Origin: Anaerolineae bacterium
GTDB lineage: Bacteria; Chloroflexota; Anaerolineae; B4-G1; SLSP01
Direction: 5' to 3'
NCBI GenBank assembly: GCA_016934645.1
Contig: JAFGSL010000235.1
Location: 1 to 6,285, forward strand
Length of the DNA: 6,285 nt
Of the stretch, positions 1 to 5,307 are shown piece by piece (within the stretch, counting starts at the first letter, position 1; every line of letters begins with the position of its first letter). A model generated the notes under the pieces. The model had not been told where the DNA came from. It saw nothing but the letters and a program-made list of their open reading frames with translations, and searched no databases. Made by a program: the position numbers and the translations under genes.

Positions 1-71
1 CTGCCGCAATGGAACTACCGTGTCCTGCCCACCCGGACAGTTATTTAATTCCCATTCCTTAGTGTTGCTAC

Positions 72-110
72 CATAAGCTTTTCTTAAGGTTGACCTAAGT
101 TCTTCTTAAA
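72..110 (+). promoter_or_regulatory. Four 11-bp-spaced CNTAAR hexamers, probable OmpR/PhoB-type regulator site
   Basis: CATAAG (72-77), CTTAAG (83-88), CCTAAG (94-99) and CTTAAA (105-110) start exactly 11 bases apart, one helical turn, all on the same strand. Direct repeats with 11-bp spacing are the hallmark of binding sites for OmpR/PhoB-family winged-helix response regulators; the cyanobacterial Pho box (8-bp CTTAACCT-like units with 3-bp gaps) has the same geometry and a related CTTAA core. The last unit overlaps the -35 of the candidate promoter at 109-137, the position expected for an activator of this family. The periodicity is seen directly; the regulator family is inferred, and its signal (phosphate or other) is unknown. 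Confidence 0.55.
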
Positions 111-137
111 GACACGCAAGTGGGGGCGTGGTATTCT
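109..137 (+). promoter_or_regulatory. Candidate activator-dependent sigma70-type promoter
   Basis: AAGACA (109-114) and TATTCT (132-137) are separated by 17 bases. The -35 matches TTGACA at four of six positions (GACA) and the -10 matches TATAAT at four of six, including the first two and last bases. The weak -35 overlapping the fourth hexamer of the 11-bp array fits a promoter that needs a bound response regulator. The transcript would start near 144 and carry a leader of about 200 bases before the ATPase gene. Confidence 0.4.
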
Positions 138-164
138 GAAGGATGGGTTTTTGTGGGATCAGCC

Positions 165-192
165 TTGACAATTCTCCCACGTTCATTACCAT
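165..192 (+). promoter_or_regulatory. Alternative sigma70-type promoter
   Basis: A perfect TTGACA (165-170) is followed after 16 bases by TACCAT (187-192), which keeps the T, A and final A,T of the -10 consensus. It could be a basal promoter for the operon, downstream of the regulated one. Transcripts from here would still pass through the terminator-like hairpin at 234-284. Perfect -35 boxes occur by chance, so this is a moderate-to-weak call. Confidence 0.3.
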
Positions 193-210
193 GTCACCGT
201 GCTGCGCCCA

Positions 211-228
211 CCGGCATCAAGGTGCCGG
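211..228 (+). other. Small leader hairpin
   Basis: CCGGCA (211-216) pairs with TGCCGG (223-228) around a 6-base loop. It has no T-run after it, so it is not a terminator. It lies just before the large hairpin and could be part of a structured 5' leader; no known riboswitch class is recognisable. Confidence 0.35.
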
Positions 229-233
229 AAACC

Positions 234-284
234 AAAGAGCGAAGCTTATGCGCAGGTCATCCTGCGGCCAGCTTTGCTCTTTTT
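234..284 (+). terminator. Terminator-like hairpin in the operon leader (possible attenuator)
   Basis: The outer stem pairs 234-246 with 270-282 over 13 bases, with one G-T wobble (241/275). After a small internal loop (247-250 / 267-269) the inner stem CGCAGG (251-256) pairs with CCTGCG (261-266) around a TCAT loop. A T-run (280-284) ends the structure. This looks like an intrinsic terminator, although the T-run partly belongs to the stem. It sits between both candidate promoters and the first gene, with no gene before it in the window. It may be an attenuator, a terminator for transcripts entering from the left, or a hairpin-type dispersed repeat. No clear antiterminator partner is visible. 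Confidence 0.5.
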
Positions 285-298
285 CGCGTCAGCACGCG

Positions 299-333
299 AT
301 TCGTAATTCGTTATTCGTAATTCGTAATTCGCT
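299..333 (+). repeat. Five tandem heptamers (ATTCGTA)
   Basis: The units are ATTCGTA (299-305), ATTCGTT (306-312), ATTCGTA (313-319), ATTCGTA (320-326) and ATTCGCT (327-333). The array is exactly in register, differs at only three bases in total, and ends directly against the AGGAGG of the ATPase gene. Short tandem heptanucleotide repeats are known as a class in heterocystous cyanobacteria (STRR sequences) and similar tracts occur elsewhere. It is much more AT-rich than its surroundings, so it may keep the ribosome binding site unstructured; that role is an inference. Confidence 0.85.
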
Positions 334-339
334 AGGAGG
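334..339 (+). promoter_or_regulatory. Ribosome binding site of the ABC ATPase gene
   Basis: AGGAGG lies 8 bases before the ATG at 348. It is a full anti-Shine-Dalgarno match and fixes the start of the first gene of the operon. Confidence 0.85.
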
Positions 340-347
340 ACGAGTCT

Positions 348-1313
348 ATGATTGATGTCTCGAATTTATCTAAAGCGTATGGGGACGTCGAAGCCCTGCG
401 CGACGTTTCCTTCGGCATCGCCAGCGGCGAAATCGTCGGGCTGTTAGGGCCAAACGGGGCCGGCAAAACGACGATCATCAAGATCATCACTGGTTATCTG
501 CAACCCGATGAAGGGACGGTGCTGATCAACGATCTGGACGTGCTCGAACACACCCGCGAGGTGCAGGCACAGATCGGCTATCTGCCGGAGACCGCACCGC
601 TGTATCCCGAACTATCGGTTCAGGCGTATCTCAAGATGATAGCCGACCTACGCCAAATCCCGGAGGACGAACAGCAGGCACTGCTCTCCGAGGCGATCTA
701 CGCCACCGGGCTGCAAGGGCACCTTACCCGCCTCATCGGGCACTTGAGCAAAGGCTTCCGGCAACGCGTTGGATTGGCGCAGGCCATCCTGCACAAGCCG
801 CGCCTGCTCATCCTCGATGAGCCGACCGTGGGCCTTGACCCCACCCAAATTGTCGAGATCCGCCATCTCATCCGCCGGTTGGCCGACCACAGCACGGTAC
901 TATTCTCCACGCACATTCTCTCGGAAGTCGAGGCCCTCTGTGACCGCGTCATCATCCTGATGAACGGCCAGGTAAAGGCCGACGCGCATCTCTCCGAACT
1001 CGAGGCCACATCCGACGCCGTGCTGGTGTTGGAAAAACAGCTCCCCGACGCGACGAACCTGCTCCAGCGTCTGCCGCAAGTCCAAGGCGTGGGGATGTTC
1101 AAGAGTCACGATGGCTTCCCGGCCTACCGCGTGCTTGGCCGCAAGACGGCAGAACGCGATGCGGATGGCGGTGACGCGGGTCGCAGCGATCTATGTCCTG
1201 CCATCTACAAACTGGCGCGAGAACACGATTGGCCGCTCCGCGAGCTACGACGCGACGTGCGCACCCTCGAAACGGTCTTCAACGAACTGGCGACGGCGGA
1301 GGTGGCACAATGA
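348..1313 (+). CDS. GldA-type ABC transporter ATP-binding protein
   Basis: This 321-residue cytoplasmic ATPase should power the permease encoded next to it. Seen in order: an aromatic A-loop candidate (Y11), Walker A GPNGAGKTT (34-42), the Q-loop region IGYLPE (76-81) with Glu in the usual Gln position, the ABC signature LSKGFRQR (133-140), Walker B LLILDEP (153-159) with catalytic E158, the D-loop GLDP (162-165) and the H-loop STH (187-189). All catalytic motifs are intact. IGYLPE followed by PLY is typical of the GldA/ABC-2 exporter branch. Residues from about 220 form a C-terminal extension, with a charged Asp/Gly-rich stretch at 268-280 that may be an insertion. AGGAGG 8 bases upstream supports the start. 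The stop overlaps the next start (ATGA, 1310-1313), so translation is coupled. The substrate is unknown; GldA in the gliding sense is not implied. Confidence 0.93.
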   Translation: MIDVSNLSKAYGDVEALRDVSFGIASGEIVGLLGPNGAGKTTIIKIITGYLQPDEGTVLINDLDVLEHTREVQAQIGYLPETAPLYPELSVQAYLKMIADLRQIPEDEQQALLSEAIYATGLQGHLTRLIGHLSKGFRQRVGLAQAILHKPRLLILDEPTVGLDPTQIVEIRHLIRRLADHSTVLFSTHILSEVEALCDRVIILMNGQVKADAHLSELEATSDAVLVLEKQLPDATNLLQRLPQVQGVGMFKSHDGFPAYRVLGRKTAERDADGGDAGRSDLCPAIYKLAREHDWPLRELRRDVRTLETVFNELATAEVAQ

Positions 1314-1316
1314 AAC
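1298..1316 (+). promoter_or_regulatory. Translational coupling junction between ATPase and permease
   Basis: GGAGG (1298-1302) lies 7 bases before the ATG at 1310, whose bases overlap the TGA stop of the ATPase gene. This decides the permease start at 1310 rather than the upstream in-frame ATG at 1193. The 19 bases from 1298 match those at 4261-4279 at 18 positions. Confidence 0.8.
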
Positions 1317-4276
1317 AGATTCTGACCATTACCCGCAAAGAACTGCGCAGTTACTTCGGCTCGCCGATGGCGATGATCTTTATCGCCGCGTTCCTCGTAG
1401 CAACTTTGTTCTCGTTCTTCTGGGTGGACACCTTCTTTGCACGCGGCATCGCTGACGTGCGCCCACTCTTCCGCTGGATGCCGGTGCTGATGATTTTCAT
1501 CGCGGCGGCACTCACGATGCGCCAGTGGAGCGAGGAGCAGCGCTCAGGCACCCTCGAAATCCTACTGACGCTGCCTGTTTCGACGACGCAGTTGGTCATC
1601 GGCAAGTTCCTCGCCGTCGTCGCCTTGATCGGCATTGCCCTGGCGCTGACGCTTTTCCTGCCGATCACTGTGGCGATCCTGGGCAATCTTGACTTAGGCC
1701 CGGTCGTCGGCGGTTATCTGGCAGCTATCCTGCTGGCTGGCGCTTACGCCGCCATCGGGCTGTTCGTCTCATCGCGCACCGACAACCAGATCGTGGCATT
1801 GATCTCCACCGTGCTGGTGTGTGGGGCGTTCTATCTCGTCGGCTCGACCGGCGTAACCAACTTTGTGGGCAACGAAGTGGGCGAAATTCTGCGCGCTATC
1901 GGCGCTGGCAGTCGTTTCGAAAGCATCCAGCGCGGCGTCATCGACCTGCGTGATTTGCTCTACTACATCACACTCGCCGGCATCTTCCTCATACTCAACG
2001 TTCTGTCGCTCAAGGCACAAGGCTGGAGCGTGGGTGAACGCACGCTGCCCAAGCGGCGTGGACTGGCGTTGACCTCTGGGCTGGTTATCCTGAACCTGCT
2101 CGTAGCCAACGTGTGGGTGTACCCCTTGCACAGCCTACGGATCGATCTCACCCAGTACCATGAATACTCACTCTCCCAAGCCACGCGCAACATACTCGAC
2201 GGTTTGCAGGAACCCCTGCTGATCCGCGGTTATTTCAGCGAACGCACCCACCCGCTGCTGGCTCCGCTGGTCCCCAAAGTGCGCGACATGCTGCAAGAAT
2301 ACGCCATCGCGTCCGACGGTAAAGTACAGGTCGAAATCATTGACCCGGCTGAGGATCCGGACAAAGAGGAAGAGGCCACCCAGGTATATGGCATTAGTCC
2401 TACGCCTTTCCAAATCGCCGGGCGTTACGAATCCTCCATTATCAACTCTTACTTCGACATCCTCATCCAGTATGGCGATCAGAGTATTGTCCTCGGATTC
2501 AGCGATCTGATCGAAGTCAAGCAGGACAGCGACAGCATCGACGTGCAACTGCGCAATCTGGAATACGATCTTACCAGCAACATCAAAAAGGTCGTTTACG
2601 GGTTCCAGAGTATCGATACGGTTCTCGCTTCGCTGAGCGATCCAGTGCAGATGACGATCTACCTCACACCTAGCACTATACCTGAGTGGCTCGCCGAGGC
2701 CCCGGCGACAATAGAGAAGGTAGCGCAAGACATTGCGGCACAATCCAACGGGAAGTTCACCTATACAATCGTGGATCCCACCCAGGCGGACAGTCCAATG
2801 ACACCGCAACAACTTTACGACACCTATGGCATCCAGCCATTCGCCGCCTCTCTGTTCTCCAATGATGTGTACTACATGCACATGGTGCTGAGCCACAATG
2901 GCGAAGAGAACGTGATCTACCCCTCCGGTGAAATGAGTGAGGCCGACGTTCGCAGTGCTGTCGAATCCGCGCTCAAGCGTATGTCCGGCGGTTTCCTCAA
3001 AGTCGTCGGCATCTGGTCACCATCGACGGAAGCGACGACGGATATGTACGGGCAGACCATCCAACCGCTCTCGTCGTGGGATCAGGTGCGCGAGGCGCTC
3101 GGTCAGGAGTATGAAGTCCGCACCATCGACCTGAGCACAGGTTACGTGGCGCCTGATGTGGATGTGCTGTTCGTCATCGCTCCGCAAGGATTCACCGATA
3201 TGGAGCTGTACGCCATCGACCAATACCTGATGCGCGGCGGTACTGTGCTCCTGGCAGCAGGCAACACCGTCATCGCGCAGGACCCCTACACCGGCAGCCT
3301 TACCGGGCAGTCGATCACGGATGGCGTCGCCGGGCTATTGGAATATTACGGCATTACCGTGCAACAGGGGATGGTACTCGATTCACAGAACGAGCCGTTC
3401 CCCATGCCAGTCGTCCGCCAGGTGGGCAACTACCAGGTACAGGAATACCAGGCGTTGAATTACCCCTACTTCGTGGACGTCCGTTCGGATGGTATGGCGA
3501 AAAACAACACCCTTGTCTCCAACCTATCCGCCATCACGTTGAACTGGCCCTCGCCTATTCAAATCGATCAGGAAAAGAATGCGGGACGTAAGGTTGAAGC
3601 GCTGCTGTCCTCGACGTCGGGCGCGTGGTTCCAAAGCGATCCTACCACCATCACGCCTGACTTCACGCTCTATCCGGACACCGGTTTCGCGCAACCGACT
3701 TCGACGCAGGTCTACACCCTGGCCGTTTCCGTGCAAGGAACGTTCGACAGCTACTTCGCCGGTAAGGCTTCGCCCTTCGAAACAGCGCAGACTGAAGAGA
3801 CTGAAGAGGGTGCGACAGCCACAACGATGAACTCCGCCACGATTGAACAGTCGCCCGAGACAGCACGTCTGCTCATCGTTGGCAGCGCGGAATTTGTGGA
3901 CGACATCGTCTTCCAGATTTCCAGCTCAATGTCCGGCGATCGCTATCTCAACTCACTGCAATTCGTGCAAAACGCCGTTGCCTGGGCCACTGAAGATCTC
4001 GATCTACTGGAGATCCAGGCGCGCGGCAGCGCAAACCGCGTTCTGGCATCGATGGAAGAGAGCGAGCAGTCGTTCTGGGAAATCCTTAACTACGGCGTGG
4101 CGCTCCTGGCGTTGTTGGCACTCGGTGGCTTTGTGAGTATGCGCCGCCGCAACGAACAACCGATGGAACTGATCCAGTCATCAGCCGTTAGCCATCAGCC
4201 GTCAGAGGAAACGTCTAAACCCGATGACAATTCGACATCGTCTGAGGAGGCCTCGTCTGAGGAGGTGGAACAATGA
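1310..4276 (+). CDS. Fused ABC-2 permease and GldG-type extracytoplasmic protein
   Basis: This 988-residue membrane protein joins what are separate GldF and GldG subunits in Bacteroidetes. The permease half (1-235) has about six helices (roughly 22-39, 54-70, 98-122, 131-153, 159-178, 215-234) and the ABC-2 motif around 72-90 (EEQRSGTLE, then LPV), which in this family faces the ATPase. A basic cytoplasmic link precedes helix seven (252-271). The GldG part (272-924) then lies outside: DLTQYHEYSLS (279-289), a GIFT/ABC_transp_aux-like module (302-432), a second similar module (445-568), and a DUF4350-like region with DVLFVIAPQ (618-626) and GGTVLLAAG (643-651). Helix eight (925-943) is followed by RRR and an acidic Ser-rich tail (about 955-988), fitting the positive-inside rule. 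The start at 1310 has a good GGAGG. The substrate is unknown. The fold assignments rest on pattern recognition. Confidence 0.88.
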   Translation: MKQILTITRKELRSYFGSPMAMIFIAAFLVATLFSFFWVDTFFARGIADVRPLFRWMPVLMIFIAAALTMRQWSEEQRSGTLEILLTLPVSTTQLVIGKFLAVVALIGIALALTLFLPITVAILGNLDLGPVVGGYLAAILLAGAYAAIGLFVSSRTDNQIVALISTVLVCGAFYLVGSTGVTNFVGNEVGEILRAIGAGSRFESIQRGVIDLRDLLYYITLAGIFLILNVLSLKAQGWSVGERTLPKRRGLALTSGLVILNLLVANVWVYPLHSLRIDLTQYHEYSLSQATRNILDGLQEPLLIRGYFSERTHPLLAPLVPKVRDMLQEYAIASDGKVQVEIIDPAEDPDKEEEATQVYGISPTPFQIAGRYESSIINSYFDILIQYGDQSIVLGFSDLIEVKQDSDSIDVQLRNLEYDLTSNIKKVVYGFQSIDTVLASLSDPVQMTIYLTPSTIPEWLAEAPATIEKVAQDIAAQSNGKFTYTIVDPTQADSPMTPQQLYDTYGIQPFAASLFSNDVYYMHMVLSHNGEENVIYPSGEMSEADVRSAVESALKRMSGGFLKVVGIWSPSTEATTDMYGQTIQPLSSWDQVREALGQEYEVRTIDLSTGYVAPDVDVLFVIAPQGFTDMELYAIDQYLMRGGTVLLAAGNTVIAQDPYTGSLTGQSITDGVAGLLEYYGITVQQGMVLDSQNEPFPMPVVRQVGNYQVQEYQALNYPYFVDVRSDGMAKNNTLVSNLSAITLNWPSPIQIDQEKNAGRKVEALLSSTSGAWFQSDPTTITPDFTLYPDTGFAQPTSTQVYTLAVSVQGTFDSYFAGKASPFETAQTEETEEGATATTMNSATIEQSPETARLLIVGSAEFVDDIVFQISSSMSGDRYLNSLQFVQNAVAWATEDLDLLEIQARGSANRVLASMEESEQSFWEILNYGVALLALLALGGFVSMRRRNEQPMELIQSSAVSHQPSEETSKPDDNSTSSEEASSEEVEQ
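4180..4207 (+). repeat. Degenerate heptamer repeat (ATCAGCC) inside the permease fusion gene
   Basis: The units are ATCAGCC (4180-4186), GTTAGCC (4187-4193), ATCAGCC (4194-4200) and GTCAGAG (4201-4207), again with a 7-base period but with a different sequence from the leader array. It encodes part of the Ser/Glu-rich cytoplasmic tail (around residues 958-966). As 7 is not a multiple of 3, each unit is read in a different frame, so the repeat is a DNA-level feature and not a protein motif. Confidence 0.6.
4238..4265 (+). repeat. 13-bp direct repeat that duplicates a Shine-Dalgarno sequence
   Basis: TCGTCTGAGGAGG occurs at 4238-4250 and again at 4253-4265, a 15-base period that keeps the reading frame and encodes SSEEA then SSEEV at the end of the fusion protein. 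Each copy ends in AGGAGG. Only the second (4260-4265) is correctly placed, 7 bases before the ATG at 4273, so the tail repeat also supplies the ribosome binding site of the next gene. Confidence 0.8.
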
Positions 4277-4279
4277 AAC
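4261..4279 (+). promoter_or_regulatory. Translational coupling junction between fusion and DUF4340 genes
   Basis: GGAGG (4261-4265) is followed after 7 bases by the ATG at 4273, which overlaps the TGA stop of the fusion gene (ATGA, 4273-4276). The arrangement copies the first junction of the operon almost base for base, which supports both starts and co-translation of the three proteins. Confidence 0.8.
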
Positions 4280-5229
4280 GCCATCAACAAATCCTAGCCG
4301 GTATTCTGATCCTACAAATCATCCTTGGCGTGGTCACCTTTTGGCCGCGCTCGGGCAGTGCCGGAGCTACACAACCGATCTTCCCGGATCTCAATGTCGA
4401 GGACATCGTCACCCTGACCATCACCGATGACCAGGGCGCGCACATTGTCCTGAGTGGGTCCGGCGAGAACTGGGGACTGGCCGAAGCGGGCGACTATCCG
4501 GTGAAAGCCAGCACGATCACGCCGATTCTCGAGAAGTTCACGCAACTGGATACCGCGACCCTTGTGGCTCGCACCACCGCCAGTCATAAGGTGCTCCAGG
4601 TAGCCGACGACAATTTCGTGCGCCGAATCGACATCGGGATGAAGGACGGCACAACACACACGATCTATCTGGGCAGCTCCCCACGCTACACCGCTACGAA
4701 CTTCCGCGTGGCAGGACAGGACGAGACATACCTCACCGCCGCACTTTCGTCGTGGGAACTGAGTACCGGAGCTACCTCGTGGGTGGATACGACCTATCGC
4801 ACCATCGACGCGACCACGGTGACGGAGGTCACGCTGCAAAACGCCAACGGTACCTTCAAGCTCGTCAAAACCGACGACGATCAATGGACGTTGGCCAATC
4901 TCGCCGAAGATGAGATCATCGATCCAGCAGCAACCAGCGACATTGTCAGCAAAGTCACCCGCATTTCGCTCCAGCGCCCGCTTGGGCTGGAGGAGGATGC
5001 CAGCTACGGCTTTACTGAGCCGACCGCGATTGTCACGCTCACAACGGACGATGGTGTCATCTACGCCCTGCACGTAGGGGCAAAGTTCGATGGAACCAAC
5101 TACGCCGTCAAAGCCTCGGAATCGCAGTACTACGTCGCCGTTACGGAATACAATGTCAGGCCGTTGATCGAGAACGACCGCGCGGCGTTTATGCAGGAAC
5201 CCACGCCGACGCCAACAGCGGAACCGTAG
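4273..5229 (+). CDS. Membrane-anchored DUF4340-type protein
   Basis: This 318-residue protein has a short basic N-terminus (MKRH), one hydrophobic segment (about 7-24) that acts as a signal anchor or uncleaved signal peptide, and a large beta-rich domain outside the membrane. No lipobox cysteine is seen. The domain shows two similar halves: W67-GLAEAGDYPV then IDIGMKDG and IYLG in the first (about 45-155), and W205-TLANL then IVTLTTDDG and ALHVG in the second (about 183-300), the pattern of DUF4340 proteins. DUF4340 genes often sit beside GldG-type ABC genes, which agrees with the context here. The protein ends in a Pro-Thr tail (about 310-318) common in secreted Chloroflexota proteins. Translation is coupled to the fusion gene. 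It is probably an accessory subunit meeting the GldG domain outside the cell; its molecular function is unknown. Confidence 0.8.
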   Translation: MKRHQQILAGILILQIILGVVTFWPRSGSAGATQPIFPDLNVEDIVTLTITDDQGAHIVLSGSGENWGLAEAGDYPVKASTITPILEKFTQLDTATLVARTTASHKVLQVADDNFVRRIDIGMKDGTTHTIYLGSSPRYTATNFRVAGQDETYLTAALSSWELSTGATSWVDTTYRTIDATTVTEVTLQNANGTFKLVKTDDDQWTLANLAEDEIIDPAATSDIVSKVTRISLQRPLGLEEDASYGFTEPTAIVTLTTDDGVIYALHVGAKFDGTNYAVKASESQYYVAVTEYNVRPLIENDRAAFMQEPTPTPTAEP

Positions 5230-5259
5230 CCGCCAATGGCGTGACTTACCACAAAAACG

Positions 5260-5290
5260 ACCGCCGGTGGCCTGACAGGCCACCGGCGGT
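5260..5290. terminator. Bidirectional intrinsic terminator between convergent genes
   Basis: Bases 5260-5273 and 5277-5290 form a perfect 14-bp GC-rich stem around a 3-base loop (GAC). On the plus strand it is followed by TTTGTGTTT (5290-5298); on the minus strand the five A's at 5253-5257 give a TTTTT run. It lies 30 bases after the DUF4340 stop and 17 bases after the minus-strand gene's stop, so it can end both transcripts. The minus-strand T-run is the better one. Confidence 0.9.
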
Positions 5291-5307
5291 TTGTGTTTGA
5301 CTTCGCT

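Larger units (their letters stand above)
1..347. other. Non-coding leader region upstream of the ABC operon
   Basis: No convincing gene lies here. The short open frames that exist (120-320, 143-355) have no good ribosome binding site, overlap the hairpin and repeat elements and resemble no protein family I know. The region holds a tandem hexamer array (72-110), two candidate promoters (109-137 and 165-192), two hairpins (211-228 and 234-284), a heptamer repeat (299-333) and the ribosome binding site of the ATPase gene. A weak 5-bp inverted repeat (TGTCC 21-25, GGACA 35-39) followed by AT-rich sequence might be the terminator remnant of a gene to the left, but it is too weak to call. Confidence 0.7.

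Noticed and set aside
20..50. Intrinsic terminator of a gene to the left (TGTCC/GGACA hairpin)
   Set aside because: Only five base pairs, a 9-base loop and no clean T-run.
299..333. CRISPR array
   Set aside because: Units are 7 bases, directly tandem, without spacers.
120..355. Two short plus-strand open frames in the leader
   Set aside because: No ribosome binding site, translations cross the hairpin and heptamer array (giving FVIRNSL-type repeats), and composition is not protein-like.
1193..1309. N-terminal extension of the permease fusion from an upstream in-frame ATG
   Set aside because: It would overlap the end of the ATPase gene by over 100 bases and add 39 Arg/Thr-rich residues unlike a permease start, while ATG 1310 has GGAGG at 7 bases and an ATGA overlap.
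2168..2896. A 242-residue minus-strand open frame inside the fusion gene
   Set aside because: It lies entirely opposite a well-supported coding region and shows no recognisable protein pattern.
4312..5283. A 323-residue minus-strand open frame opposite the DUF4340 gene
   Set aside because: It is a shadow of a GC-rich gene: Arg/Gly/Cys-rich, no family resemblance, and it runs through the terminator stem.
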